64,000 bases of DNA from Fen-671 sp963794745. Lineage in GTDB: Bacteria; Actinomycetota; Acidimicrobiia; Acidimicrobiales; Palsa-688. Location: assembly GCA_963794745.1 (NCBI GenBank), contig CAWCEZ010000007.1, forward strand, positions 186,001 to 250,000, given 5' to 3'. Of this stretch, positions 8,373-17,172 are shown piece after piece. Within the stretch, counting starts at the first letter, position 1; every line of letters starts with the position of its first letter. The notes under the pieces were generated by a model, which did not search any database, had not been told where the DNA came from, and was given only the letters and a program-made list of their open reading frames with translations. A program made the translations under genes and the position numbers.

Positions 8373-9755
8373 TTACTTGAACTTCACGCCGGAGGCGACA
8401 GCTGCCTTCTGAAGAGCGTTCGCCGCTGCCTGCGGCGTCTCCGAGCCAGTGGCCACACCCTGTGCGGCCGAGAGGATGCCACCCGGCCCCATCTGGACAG
8501 CCGAGCTGAGGAGCAGTTCACGGGGTTCGGTAACGCTCCCAACGCTCGCAGCGAGTTTCTTGACGGCGCCCAATTGCAAGCTGGGGTCGACGATCCCTGC
8601 TGCCGCGTAGTTCGGGGTCACCGACTTGAGCGAGGGCAAGTCTTCGAGCTGATTGGCTACGTACTGTTGGCCCGAAGCCGAGGCGGCAAGCCACTTGGCG
8701 AAGGTTTCCGCTGCAGCAGTGTTCTTCGACTTGTTGTAGACCGCGAGCCCGTAGTCGGCGTCACCGTACATTGCGCTCGGGTGCCCGGCGACGTTGGGGA
8801 ACGCTATCGGCAGGATCGGGAACGGCTTCGGGCTGCTGACCCCGGCCGCTTGCAACGCCGATGTCAGGCCGGTCTTCGTCACGTTCGCCGTGTACCAGGT
8901 CCCCATCATGATCATCGCGTACTTGCCGGTAAGGAACTCGTTGTTGGCATCGGGGTACTGCTGGACACCGAGCGAGCCCGGCTCCATGATCCCGTCGGAG
9001 AAGAGTCCCTTCCAGATCGTCAATGCCTTTACGATGCCGGGGCTGGTCCAGTCGGCCTGACCCCTGGACGCCGCGGTCCATAGCCCTGGCTGGACGGAGT
9101 TTGTGATCGATTGCAAGGTGTCCTGCAAGAAGCCTTCGGTCTCGTTGCCCTGCACGAAGCAGCCGACGCCGTCGGCTTTGAAGGTCTTGCAATCGCTCAC
9201 CCACTGGGCGAGCGTGGTAGGCGGCGAGAGGTTGTACTTCTTGAACAGGTCCTCGTTGATCCACAATGTGCCGGCGTACACCGAGCCGACGGACAGCGCC
9301 GTGAGCTTGCCGTTGTAGGTGAAGCCGCTCACACCGCTCGGGGCGATCTTCGACTGCCAGTTGCTCCCGAGCGCCTGCGCGGCAACAGGTGCCATGTTCG
9401 TTGCGAAGGAGTTGAACTCTGTCACGTAGGCGCCCGGCTGCAGCTCGAACAGGTCCGGTCCCTCACCTGACACGAGCGCAGGGCGGATCGCAGTCACGTA
9501 GTTGGCAATCGTGATCAGCTTAAAGTTGACTTTTATGTTCGGGTAGACCTTGTTGAAACTGGCAATTTCGGCGTTTGCCTCAGCCGAGTCTGTCGGCGTC
9601 CACCCCCACCAGTTGATTGTCCCCGAGATAGACGCCGGCGTCCTGGTCGTCGCCGGATGCGTCTGTGCCGCTCCTGCCTGTGCCCCGGCCGCGAGCGGCA
9701 CGCTAAGGCACAGCGCTGCGAGCGCGCAGGCCTCGGACTTGCGTCGACGAATCAT
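8373..9755 (-). CDS. extracellular sugar-binding protein of ABC transporter
   Basis: 460 aa. The N-terminus is a Sec-type signal peptide (MIRRRKSEACALAALCLSVP, cleavage near AGAQA); no lipobox Cys is in place. The mature protein starts SGTINWWGWTPTDSAEANAE, typical of family 1 solute-binding proteins, and has the Trp/Tyr-rich sugar-binding surface. AAGGGGAGGGG before the ATG is a strong ribosome-binding site. First gene of the operon that continues through both permeases to about 1719. The ligand cannot be read from the sequence; the linked GH5 enzyme suggests a plant beta-glycan oligosaccharide. Confidence 0.92.
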   Translation of the reverse strand: MIRRRKSEACALAALCLSVPLAAGAQAGAAQTHPATTRTPASISGTINWWGWTPTDSAEANAEIASFNKVYPNIKVNFKLITIANYVTAIRPALVSGEGPDLFELQPGAYVTEFNSFATNMAPVAAQALGSNWQSKIAPSGVSGFTYNGKLTALSVGSVYAGTLWINEDLFKKYNLSPPTTLAQWVSDCKTFKADGVGCFVQGNETEGFLQDTLQSITNSVQPGLWTAASRGQADWTSPGIVKALTIWKGLFSDGIMEPGSLGVQQYPDANNEFLTGKYAMIMMGTWYTANVTKTGLTSALQAAGVSSPKPFPILPIAFPNVAGHPSAMYGDADYGLAVYNKSKNTAAAETFAKWLAASASGQQYVANQLEDLPSLKSVTPNYAAAGIVDPSLQLGAVKKLAASVGSVTEPRELLLSSAVQMGPGGILSAAQGVATGSETPQAAANALQKAAVASGVKFK

Positions 9756-9786
9756 ATGTCCCCTCCCCTTCTGTTTGCGGAAACTT

Positions 9787-9805
9787 TTCGCAGTGTTTTA
9801 GCGAA
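9787..9805. promoter_or_regulatory. candidate LacI-family operator (inverted repeat)
   Basis: TTCGC (9787-9791) and GCGAA (9801-9805) form an inverted repeat with a 9-bp spacer. It covers the -10 to +1 region of the leftward promoter, a classic repression position. The CTTTCGCAG core recurs at 9848-9856 and 9977-9985 (9784-9793 has one extra T). Confidence 0.5.
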
Positions 9806-9833
9806 CTCTACCCCCGACCGTAAGGGCCGTCAA
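9805..9833 (-). promoter_or_regulatory. promoter of the sugar ABC/SDR operon
   Basis: On the minus strand TTGACG (9828-9833) is followed by exactly 17 bp and TAGAGT (9805-9810), a good sigma70-type promoter. It points at the binding-protein gene whose start codon is at 9755. The 5' UTR would be about 45 nt. Confidence 0.65.
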
Positions 9834-9966
9834 GGGGCCCGCAGGAACTTTCGCAGGTCGTTTTTCTGCCTACTAGAGCTGTAGAACTTCGGTCACCGGG
9901 CGTACCTGGGCTCCCGGCCGGGACAGGTCCGGCGCGCTCCACCGGCGACACGACGCCGGAGTTCTG
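9834..9966. other. divergent intergenic region, centre
   Basis: The 372-bp gap between the two divergent genes holds two promoters and three copies of the CTTTCGCAG motif, one of them here at 9848-9856. I see no ORF, RNA gene or other repeat in it. Confidence 0.5.
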
Positions 9967-9995
9967 TTGACAGAATCTTTCGCAGATGTTACTCT
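9967..9995 (+). promoter_or_regulatory. promoter of the LacI regulator gene, with operator motif in its spacer
   Basis: TTGACA (9967-9972), 17-bp spacer, TACTCT (9990-9995). The CTTTCGCAG motif seen twice nearer the divergent promoter lies inside this spacer (9977-9985), so the regulator probably controls its own synthesis as well. Confidence 0.65.
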
Positions 9996-10127
9996 CGATT
10001 TCGCTGCAGCGGCCGGCCTGCAAGTGCCGGGCGTATGGGCTGCCCGCGGCGCGATCAGCGATCAAGTACCAAGTGAGGTGCGAGAATCATTGCGGACTGA
10101 ACGCCAACGGAAGGGAAAGGATCCAGG

Positions 10128-11201
10128 ATGGTGGTACCGAGTGGCGGCGGCTCTCACGGCGGCTCCGGTCGCCGCAAAGCCCCCAGGCGTGTGACCATGA
10201 GCGACATAGCCACCGAAGCTGGCGTGTCGGTCGCGACCGTGTCGAAGGTTTTGAACGGCAGCGACCGTGTTTCGGAGGAAACGCGCACCCGTGTAAAGGA
10301 CCTCCTTTCCCGGCACAACTATGAGCGGCGGCTCGCGGCGACGAAGGGGCCTGCCTCGATAGTGCACCTGGTGCTACGCGAGGTGAGCAACCCGTGGGCG
10401 ACCGAGATAATCGCCGGAGCGGTGGAAGCTGCCAGACGGATGCATACCACTGTTGCGGTGAACGTCCTGCCCGATAGCGGTTGGCACGGCAGTTGGCTCG
10501 ACGACATCTCCGCCCGTGGCACCAAGGGAGTAATCGTGCTCCTGGCGCGCCTGAGCGAACGGGAGAAGGGAGCCCTTCGTTCGCGGGGCATACCCCTGGC
10601 GGTGATCGACCCACGCGGGGAACCCGACCCGAGCGTCCCCACCGTGGGCGCCACCAATTGGTCGGGTGCCTACGCAGCGACGCGCCACTTGGCTGAGCTC
10701 GGCCACCGACGGATCGCTATTATCTCTGGCCCTCCTGATTTGTTCTGCAGCCGCGCCCGTATGGACGGCTACCGCTCCGCAATGGAGGCTGCCGGGCTGC
10801 CGGTCGACCCTGAACTGGTGCGTTGGGGGGACTTCCATGTCGAGGCGGCTTTCAAGCACGCGACATCGATGCTTTCGATGGACGACCGCCCCACCGCGAT
10901 CTTCGTCGGCAGCGACCTACAGGCTATGGGCGTGCTGGAGGCGGCGCGCCTCGCCCACGTACAAGTGCCGGCGCAGTTGAGCCTTGTCGGCTTCGACGAC
11001 ATCCCGCTAGCACGCTGGATGTCCCCGCCGCTCACCACGGTCCGCCAACCGTTGGCCGAGATGGCAGGCACGGCGGTCCACCTCGTCCTGTCCCAGTGGG
11101 AAAGGACGAGCAAAGAAGACCGCAGTGTTGAGTTGGCGACCACCTTGGTGGTGCGGGAAAGCACCGGAGCACCACCGCGCACAGTCAGGAGGGCTTCATG
11201 A
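10128..11201 (+). CDS. LacI family transcriptional regulator
   Basis: 357 aa. The helix-turn-helix is TMSDIATEAGVSVATVSKVL at residues 23-42, with the hinge NYERR, then a periplasmic-binding-protein-like ligand domain (SNPWATEIIAGAVEAARRM; IFVGSDLQAMGVLEAARLA; GFDDIPLARWMSPPLTTVRQ). A 20-residue Ser/Gly/Arg-rich tail precedes the HTH, common in actinobacterial members. Start chosen at the ATG following AAAGGATCC. It overlaps the GH5 gene by 4 bp. By position it should repress the divergent ABC operon and its own gene in response to a sugar. Confidence 0.93.
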   Translation: MVVPSGGGSHGGSGRRKAPRRVTMSDIATEAGVSVATVSKVLNGSDRVSEETRTRVKDLLSRHNYERRLAATKGPASIVHLVLREVSNPWATEIIAGAVEAARRMHTTVAVNVLPDSGWHGSWLDDISARGTKGVIVLLARLSEREKGALRSRGIPLAVIDPRGEPDPSVPTVGATNWSGAYAATRHLAELGHRRIAIISGPPDLFCSRARMDGYRSAMEAAGLPVDPELVRWGDFHVEAAFKHATSMLSMDDRPTAIFVGSDLQAMGVLEAARLAHVQVPAQLSLVGFDDIPLARWMSPPLTTVRQPLAEMAGTAVHLVLSQWERTSKEDRSVELATTLVVRESTGAPPRTVRRAS

Positions 11202-12600
11202 GCGCCGTCGAGAGGTTCGTTCACACCGAGGGCACCACAGTTGTCGGGATAGACGGGGAGCCGGTCCGCCTGCGAGGTATTTGCATCGGTGGATGGCTCA
11301 ACATGGAGAACTTCATCACAGGCTTTGCCGCCAATGAATCGATGATGCGCTCAGGAGTACTGGAGGTCCTGGGCCGAGAGCGTTACGAGCTGTTCTTCGA
11401 GAGCTTCCTGTCAAACTTCTTCGGGGACGAGGACGCGGCCTTCCTCGCTTCTTTCGGGGTCAACTCGGTCCGGATCCCCGTCAACTACAGGCACCTTGAG
11501 GATGACGCCGACCCCTTCGTGGTCAAGGAAGAAGGGTTCCGCCACCTGGACCGGGCGATAGCCGCCTGTGCTGCCAACGGCATCTATTCGATCATCGACC
11601 TGCATGCGGTGCCCGGCTCGCAAAATCAGCACTGGCACTCAGACAATGCCACCCACCGGGCGCTTTTCTGGGAGCAGCGCCAGTTCCAAGACAGGGCGGT
11701 CCACCTCTGGGAGGCGATCGCGGACCACTACAAGGACGAGGCCTGGGTGGCGGGCTACAACCTGCTGAACGAACCGGCAGACGAGTCTCGCAAGGCGATC
11801 GGCCCCTTCTACGCACGGCTTCTGGAAGCTATCCGCCGAGTGGACCCGCACCACGTCCTGTTCGTCGACGGGAACACGTACGCGACGGAGTTCGACATCT
11901 TCGGGGAACAATGGGACAACACGGTGTACACGTGCCACGACTACGTCCGCTCGGGTTTAGGGCGGGGCGGGCCTACCCGGGACTGACTGATGGCGTTTAC
12001 GTGGACAAGGCGGCGGTAGAAGCGACTTTCCTGAAGCGCTCAGAATATGCGCGCCGGACCGGGACCCCGCTGTACGTCGGAGAGTTTGGCCCGCTCTATA
12101 CGGGCGACGAGGCGATCGACGGGCAACGCAGGCAGATCCTTGCCGACCAGTTGGAGATATACCGCCAGTACGGGTCTGGGTGGGCGCTGTGGACTTATAA
12201 GGACGTGGGACGTCAGGGCCTCCTGACAGTGGCGCCTACTTCGCCGTACCTCGAGCGCTTTGGTGGCTTCATTGCCAAAAAGGACCGCCTGGCCGCCGAT
12301 CAGTGGGGTACGGACGGGGAGGGCCTTGCCGAGGTCAGCCGGCCCGTCCAAGAGCTCATCGCGCACGAGGCCCCCGACTTCGAGCCTTACCCATGGGGCC
12401 GGTTCGATTGGGTACGGACGCTGCTGCTCAACATTACGGTTGCCCAAGCGTTGGCGCCGCAGTACGCGGCCGCCTTCGAGGGGCTGAGCGACGACGACCT
12501 GGTCGGCGTTGGCGGAGTCCTTTGCTTTCTCGAACTGTGTGGTGCGCGAGCCTTTGCGCGAGCAGCTGAGCAAGGCCACAGGGGGTTAACAGCCGATTAA
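11198..12600 (+). CDS. glycoside hydrolase family 5-type enzyme, frameshifted
   Basis: An (alpha/beta)8 glycosidase read in two frames. Part one (11198 to about 11955) has RLRGICIGGWLNMENFITGF, the SVRIPVNYRHLED strand, IIDLHAVPG, and LLNEPAD with the acid/base Glu. Part two has GTPLYVGEFGPLY with the nucleophile Glu and GWALWTYKDVG. The break is around 11955. Without it the protein is about 466 aa. There is no signal peptide, so it should act in the cytoplasm on imported oligosaccharides (exo-beta-glucanase/mannanase-like). AGGAGGG sits before the ATG, which overlaps the LacI stop (ATGA). Confidence 0.85.
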
Positions 12601-12792
12601 CGGAGCCTGAACAGCGGCATTGCCTGCGCGAGATGCCCGCCTGCGAGGGCCGTGCACTGTTGCGGGAACTGCATTCGTTAACCAGTATTCAAGATGTGAC
12701 AGACGCGGCCGGTACCTCTCGCCGCGCTCAACAGGTGCCACTACCCAGCCCTGAGCCCCGCGGCCGCCCATCGCCCCAAGCCGCCCGGCCCG

Positions 12793-14770
12793 ATGAAGAC
12801 ACTGGGAGCGAACCGGCCACTGACGCAGCTCGTTGTCGCCTTCGCCTTCGTCAGCACAGCCGAATGGGCCTACGTCACGGCGCTCTCAGTACACGCCCTA
12901 CGCAGGGACGGGACAATCGCAGTCGGTTTCGTCGGGTTGCGCTTCTTCGTCGGTGCCATCAGCAGCCTCATGGGCACGCCGTCTTGGCTGCGCCACGGTC
13001 GCAACGCGCTCGGCGTGGATCTCGACGGCGCGTGCTCTGGGCCTGGTAGCCAGTGCTCTCTTTGTCGCCGCCGGAGCCCCGCTCGTCGTCCTGCTTGTGT
13101 TGCTGGCTCTTGATTCGGCCGCTTCCGGCCAGTACCGGCCGGCCCAGTCACGGATAGTTCGTTTCCTGGCTCGGAGCCCCCAGGAACTGGTCGCCTCCGC
13201 CACAGGGACGAGTACCGTCAAGACGCTAAGCCAGGCGCTCGGGGGTGTCGCCGGTGGGACGCTGCTCGCTGTGACCACGCCGGCCGTCGTGTTCGCCGGG
13301 GCGGCAGGTCTGTTTGTCGTCGCAGCGGCGTTGAACTTCGGGGTCAAGACGGCCGGGCTCGTCCCCCGAGAGGAGGCGCGACCCGCCAAGGCAGGGCCGG
13401 TCCTGGCACGTTTCATGAGGGCGGTCGACGAGGCTAAGCAGGTCACTCGTCGCTCCCATCTCGGTGGGATACTCGTGCTGAGCGGTCTGCGGACCTTCGT
13501 GCGCGGCATGTGGCTTGCAGTCGCTGTCATCGCATCGATCCGCCTGCTGCACGCGGGCAGTACGGGTGTGGGGCTGCTGATGTTGGCTGCCGGCGTTGGC
13601 TCGCTCATCGCCGCACCACTTTCCTCGCTCCTTCTGAGGCGGGCTCGGGTGGGGACCCCGGCCGTGGTGGCACTCGTTGCCTGCGGGCTACCCCTCGCCG
13701 TTGTAGCCGGCGTGCCCGTTTTCAATCTCGCCATGGCCGTCGTGGTGGCCTGGGGGGCAGGGATGGCACTGGCGGACATAGCGACCACGTCGATCGTGTA
13801 CCGGTTGGTGGAGACACCCATAGCCCCCAGGGTGACCGGCATCATCGAATCGACCAAGTTGGCCCTCGAAGGCCTCGGAGGGTTCCTGGCCCCGGTCCTG
13901 GTCCTGCTCATCGGGGTTCGCGGGACCCTGTGGGTGGCCGCCGTACCCCTCCCGCTCTTCGCCGTCACCGGGTGGAAGATGCTGCACCGGATGGATGCCA
14001 CCGCGGGAGAGCGAGCCCAACTGCTCGATCTGGTCCACGGAGTTCACTGGTTGCACTCCTTGGACGTCCCGTCGCTGGAAAATCTCGTGGGCCGGTTGGC
14101 ACCCGTGTTCGTCCCGGCGGCCGAGACGGACGTCGTCCGCCAGGGAGATGAAGGCAACCTTTTCTACATCGTGGTTTCGGGAAGCGCCGACGTGCTCGTC
14201 AACGGGTACGTGGTGGGCGCAATGAGCCGCGGGGACAGTTTCGGCGAGCGTGCCCTGCTGCGCGACGTGCCCCGTATGGCAACCGTGAGGTCTCTGAGCC
14301 CTATGCGCCTACTTGCCTTATCGCGGGAGAATTTCCTCGCAGCGGTCGCCGTAGCGGACCTGGAGGATGCGCCCGGAGCCCTTGGCTCCTCGGTGCCGGA
14401 GGGCACGCAATGGACGAAGGCCGGGCTTGTCGATGCGCTATCGCGGGTTTCGCTCCTCGCGCACGTGGGCGGCGTTGCATTGGGGCAACTGGCTGACCGA
14501 GGCGTCCGCGAACAGTGGCCGGCGGGTGCGTCGATCATAAAGCGGGGCGACCAGGGGGACTGCTTCTTCCTGCTCCTGCAGGGACATGCCGTTGTCATCG
14601 CAGACGGTCACCAACTGGACCTGCGACCGGGGGATTCCTTCGGCGAGATCGCCGCCCTTCACGGGGTCCCGCGCCAAGCCGATGTCATGGCGGCGACGCC
14701 GGCACTTACATTGAGCGTGCACCGCAACGACTTCATGCCATTGGTCCCGGGCATGCGGCCCCCGAGTTGA
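12793..14770 (+). CDS. MFS transporter with two C-terminal cyclic-nucleotide-binding domains, frameshifted
   Basis: The first ~75 residues are read from the ATG at 12793 (TQLVVAFAFVSTAEWAYVTA, first helix); the frame switches near 13010. The rest continues GLVASALFVAAGAPLVVLLV through about ten more membrane helices. After about residue 415 come two cNMP-binding beta-rolls: FVPAAETDVVRQGDEGNLFY with GDSFGERALLRDVPRMATV, and AGASIIKRGDQGDCFFLLLQ with GDSFGEIAALHGVPRQADV. Both keep the phosphate-binding-cassette pattern GE-xAL. A transporter gated by a cyclic nucleotide, or by a related ligand, is the natural reading. Substrate unknown. Confidence 0.82.
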
Positions 14771-14843
14771 GAGCCGGCCTTGCTGGGGCCAAAGCCCTAT
14801 AAGCTTCCCTAGCAATACCAACCTCCATGAGATGAGGTGAAGC

Positions 14844-15725
14844 GTGAGCGACGTAGGTACGCACTCGCGGGTTGCCGTGATCGGTGCCGGCATCATGGGC
14901 TCCGCGATGGCCCGCAACCTGATCGCCGCCGGGCTACCGACGACGGTTTGGGACCGCTCGAAGTCGGCGACCGAGCCGCTTTCGCAAGCCGGGGCATCGG
15001 TCGCTGCGTCGGTCGCCGACGCCGTCCAAGGTGCCCGGGTGGTGATCACCATGCTCCCGACCGTGGAGATAGTTAGCGCGTCCCTCCTGGACGACGGGGT
15101 GAGCGATGCTTTTGCAGCTGGTGCGGTCTTGGCGCAGATGGGGACCATCGGCTTGCAGGGCACGACCGGGCTCGTGAGCAGCCTCGCCAAGCTCCGCACA
15201 GACGTGATGTTCGTGGACGCACCGGTCTCCGGCAGCAAAGGGCCTGCTGAGTCAGGGCAGTTGCTCGTCCTGGCATCGGGACCACCCGAGGCCCAGCCGA
15301 TCGTGGCACCTGCTTTCGACGCAATCGGGCGCAAGACAGTGTGGTTGGGCGAAGCGGGTCAAGGCACCCGCATGAAGCTCGTCGTCAATGCCTACATGTC
15401 GGTGCTGATAGAGGGCGTAGCCGAAGCACTTGTCTTGGCCCGCCAGCTCGGTATCGACGCCGCACAATTGCAGGAGGTGATCGAGGGTGGTCCCTTGGAC
15501 GCTCCAATTGCCGATGCCAAGCTTCACAAGATGGGAACAGGCGATTTCGCTCCGGAGTTCCCGCTCGAGTGGGCGCTGAAGGACATCAACCTCGCGATCG
15601 GTGCAGCAGACGACAGCCCGTTGCCGCTTTTACAGGCGCTCTCGGCCCAGTGGCAGGCGGCGGTCGAAGCCGGCCATGGCCGCGAAGACATCAGTGCGGC
15701 AGTACTCGCCCTAGGCGAGCGCTAG
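14844..15725 (+). CDS. NAD(P)-dependent oxidoreductase, beta-hydroxyacid dehydrogenase family
   Basis: 293 aa. VAVIGAGIMGSAMARNLIAA is the Rossmann motif with the GxGxMG fingerprint. VDAPVSGSKGPAESGQL is the substrate-binding loop, and GQGTRMKLVVNAYM supplies the catalytic Lys. Family members include 3-hydroxyisobutyrate dehydrogenase, tartronate semialdehyde reductase and imine reductases, which cannot be told apart here. GTG start with GAGGTGAAGC in front. The neighbours give no clear pathway; the gene is convergent with the nucleotidyltransferase, overlapping by 4 bp. Confidence 0.9.
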   Translation: MSDVGTHSRVAVIGAGIMGSAMARNLIAAGLPTTVWDRSKSATEPLSQAGASVAASVADAVQGARVVITMLPTVEIVSASLLDDGVSDAFAAGAVLAQMGTIGLQGTTGLVSSLAKLRTDVMFVDAPVSGSKGPAESGQLLVLASGPPEAQPIVAPAFDAIGRKTVWLGEAGQGTRMKLVVNAYMSVLIEGVAEALVLARQLGIDAAQLQEVIEGGPLDAPIADAKLHKMGTGDFAPEFPLEWALKDINLAIGAADDSPLPLLQALSAQWQAAVEAGHGREDISAAVLALGER

Positions 15726-16377
15726 GAAACGGTTCCTCGTTCGAGATTGGCGATGATATCCCTCTGCCTTTTGGCCCAGTACTTCTCGATTGTGGAGCGT
15801 TTCACCGCAAGGCCCGGGTCATCTTGGACGTCGCCCAGTGACCCAAGGGCTCGAACGATAGGGGTCACAGCGTCGTCGGGAGCCTTTGTCCGGTAACCCT
15901 CTAAGAAGATCCCGAGGCCCTCTTCAGCTGTTAGTGGAGTGCGCTTCTCAATGGTCATCATGTCGAAGTAGTCGCGAAGTTCCCCTCTGGCCAGTAAGAC
16001 CTTCAGTTCCATGGCCAAGAGGTCGCCGAGCCCAGCTATCGGGATCCCATCGACGACTGCCAGCGGCTCGGTGTTGCTCTGGGTATCGGCCAGGAGAAAT
16101 TGCACCTTCGCCTCACCGAGAACGCCGTTGATCGTGCCGGGGGCCACGTGAGACGCCACAAAATGCCCGGTCGCTTGGAGGCGGTCGTAGAGGCCGTCCA
16201 TGTCGACGCGCTCGCTCAAGAAGAAGTCGAAGTCCCTGCTGACCCGGTGGCGGAGGTGGGCCGCGATAGCCATGCCTCCGACGAGGTACGCGGGAGGAGG
16301 TCTGAGGTCGACCAGCTCTTCCCAGGCTGCCTGTGTACCGGGCGGAAGGACCTGCTAATCGACAGTGGGAGGCTCAC
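15722..16377 (-). CDS. AbiEii-like nucleotidyltransferase (probable toxin), frameshifted near N-terminus
   Basis: The core reads PPPAYLVGGMAIAAHLRHR then VSRDFDFFL, the GG...DxD signature of minimal nucleotidyltransferases of the AbiEii/AbiGii type. Further on, IPIAGLGDLLAMELKVLLAR and RDYFDMMTIE fit the family's helical part. The ATG at 16273 would start inside the motif. The homologous N-terminus (ILPPGT-like, then AAWEELVDLR) continues upstream in frame and joins, after a break near 16345, to a GTG at 16377 (VSLPLSISRSF). About 218 aa in all. It follows a winged-helix gene, the order seen in AbiE type IV toxin-antitoxin loci. Confidence 0.6.
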
Positions 16378-16433
16378 GCCGGTTACGCCAGGTTTCGGGC
16401 CAGGGCCTGTACTTGCTTGTCGATGCCTCGCGC

Positions 16434-17087
16434 CTAGGAGGCGTCGATAATGGCCTTGTTCGGGAGCGAACGAGCCATCCAGGCCAACGCCTGGGTGTCG
16501 TTGGACGTGAGAATACGCCCGGCCACGTAGCGAGCGTCGCGAGGCAGTTGGACCTTGCTGAGGTCGGCGTTCCAGAAAAGGTGGGCCCGCCGTCCGGGGA
16601 CACGCCTCGGCAGCGCCCGCGGCCGTTCCTGAGCCGCCGGGAGGACGACTTGCCGGATGAGGGGTGCAACCTGCTGCCATGGTGCGCCGGACCGCTTGAT
16701 GCGCCAGATTGGCCGCTCTACCACTCTCCCCTCGACCAGCTTCTCCACATCCCGGGTCACATAGCCCAGAGCGTGCAGGCGGGTAAGCGCTCGGCTCGCC
16801 GACGTTGGCGATACGCTGCCGGCCGCAGCGGCAGCCCGGGCCGACGTCAGACCCAGGGGCCGACGGTTCAAGATGGCGAGGACAAGGGCCTCTTCCCTCT
16901 TGAGGCCTGCCACGTCGGGGACCGCCCCAAGCTGCCGTTCCAAATGCTGGTACGTGGAGGAAGGGATCAGTGCCCAACGGCCCTCGCTCCTGGTGACAGC
17001 CAGCCCAGAGCCGGCCAGTGCGCGCCTGACGCGAGGGATACTCGTGTTGAGCAGACGAGCAGCTTGACCAGTCGTCTGAGTGTCCAT
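16434..17087 (-). CDS. winged-helix DNA-binding protein, probable antitoxin/regulator of the nucleotidyltransferase
   Basis: 217 aa, not recognised as a named family. Residues 5-30 (TGQAARLLNTSIPRVRRALA) look like a first helix-turn-helix. Residues 80-115 (LTSARAAAAAGSVSPTSASR, then ALTRLHALGYVTRD) look like a winged helix. The C-terminal third (GRRAHLFWNADLSKVQLPRD; RILTSNDTQALAWMARSLPN) is a separate domain. It lies 56 bp upstream of the AbiEii-like gene, so the pair resembles AbiEi/AbiEii in order and role. Direct homology to AbiEi is not shown. Confidence 0.5.
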   Translation of the reverse strand: MDTQTTGQAARLLNTSIPRVRRALAGSGLAVTRSEGRWALIPSSTYQHLERQLGAVPDVAGLKREEALVLAILNRRPLGLTSARAAAAAGSVSPTSASRALTRLHALGYVTRDVEKLVEGRVVERPIWRIKRSGAPWQQVAPLIRQVVLPAAQERPRALPRRVPGRRAHLFWNADLSKVQLPRDARYVAGRILTSNDTQALAWMARSLPNKAIIDAS

Positions 17088-17172
17088 ATCGTTGAGTTCA
17101 CCTGGCTCAGACGAGTCGGCCGCGGAGCCGGCGACCCTATGTCGCGCGAGCTACCAGGGTTCGCACCAAGGT

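Noticed and set aside
12898..14001. 367-aa open frame on the minus strand opposite the MFS-cNMP gene
   Set aside because: Composition is Ser/Thr/Arg/Pro-rich with no motif; the plus strand encodes clear membrane helices and cNMP domains. A GC-rich shadow frame.
16216..16977. 253-aa minus-strand frame overlapping the winged-helix gene
   Set aside because: Out of frame with the HTH protein and Gly/Arg/Pro-rich; only its last part (from 16377) was used, as the probable N-terminus of the nucleotidyltransferase.
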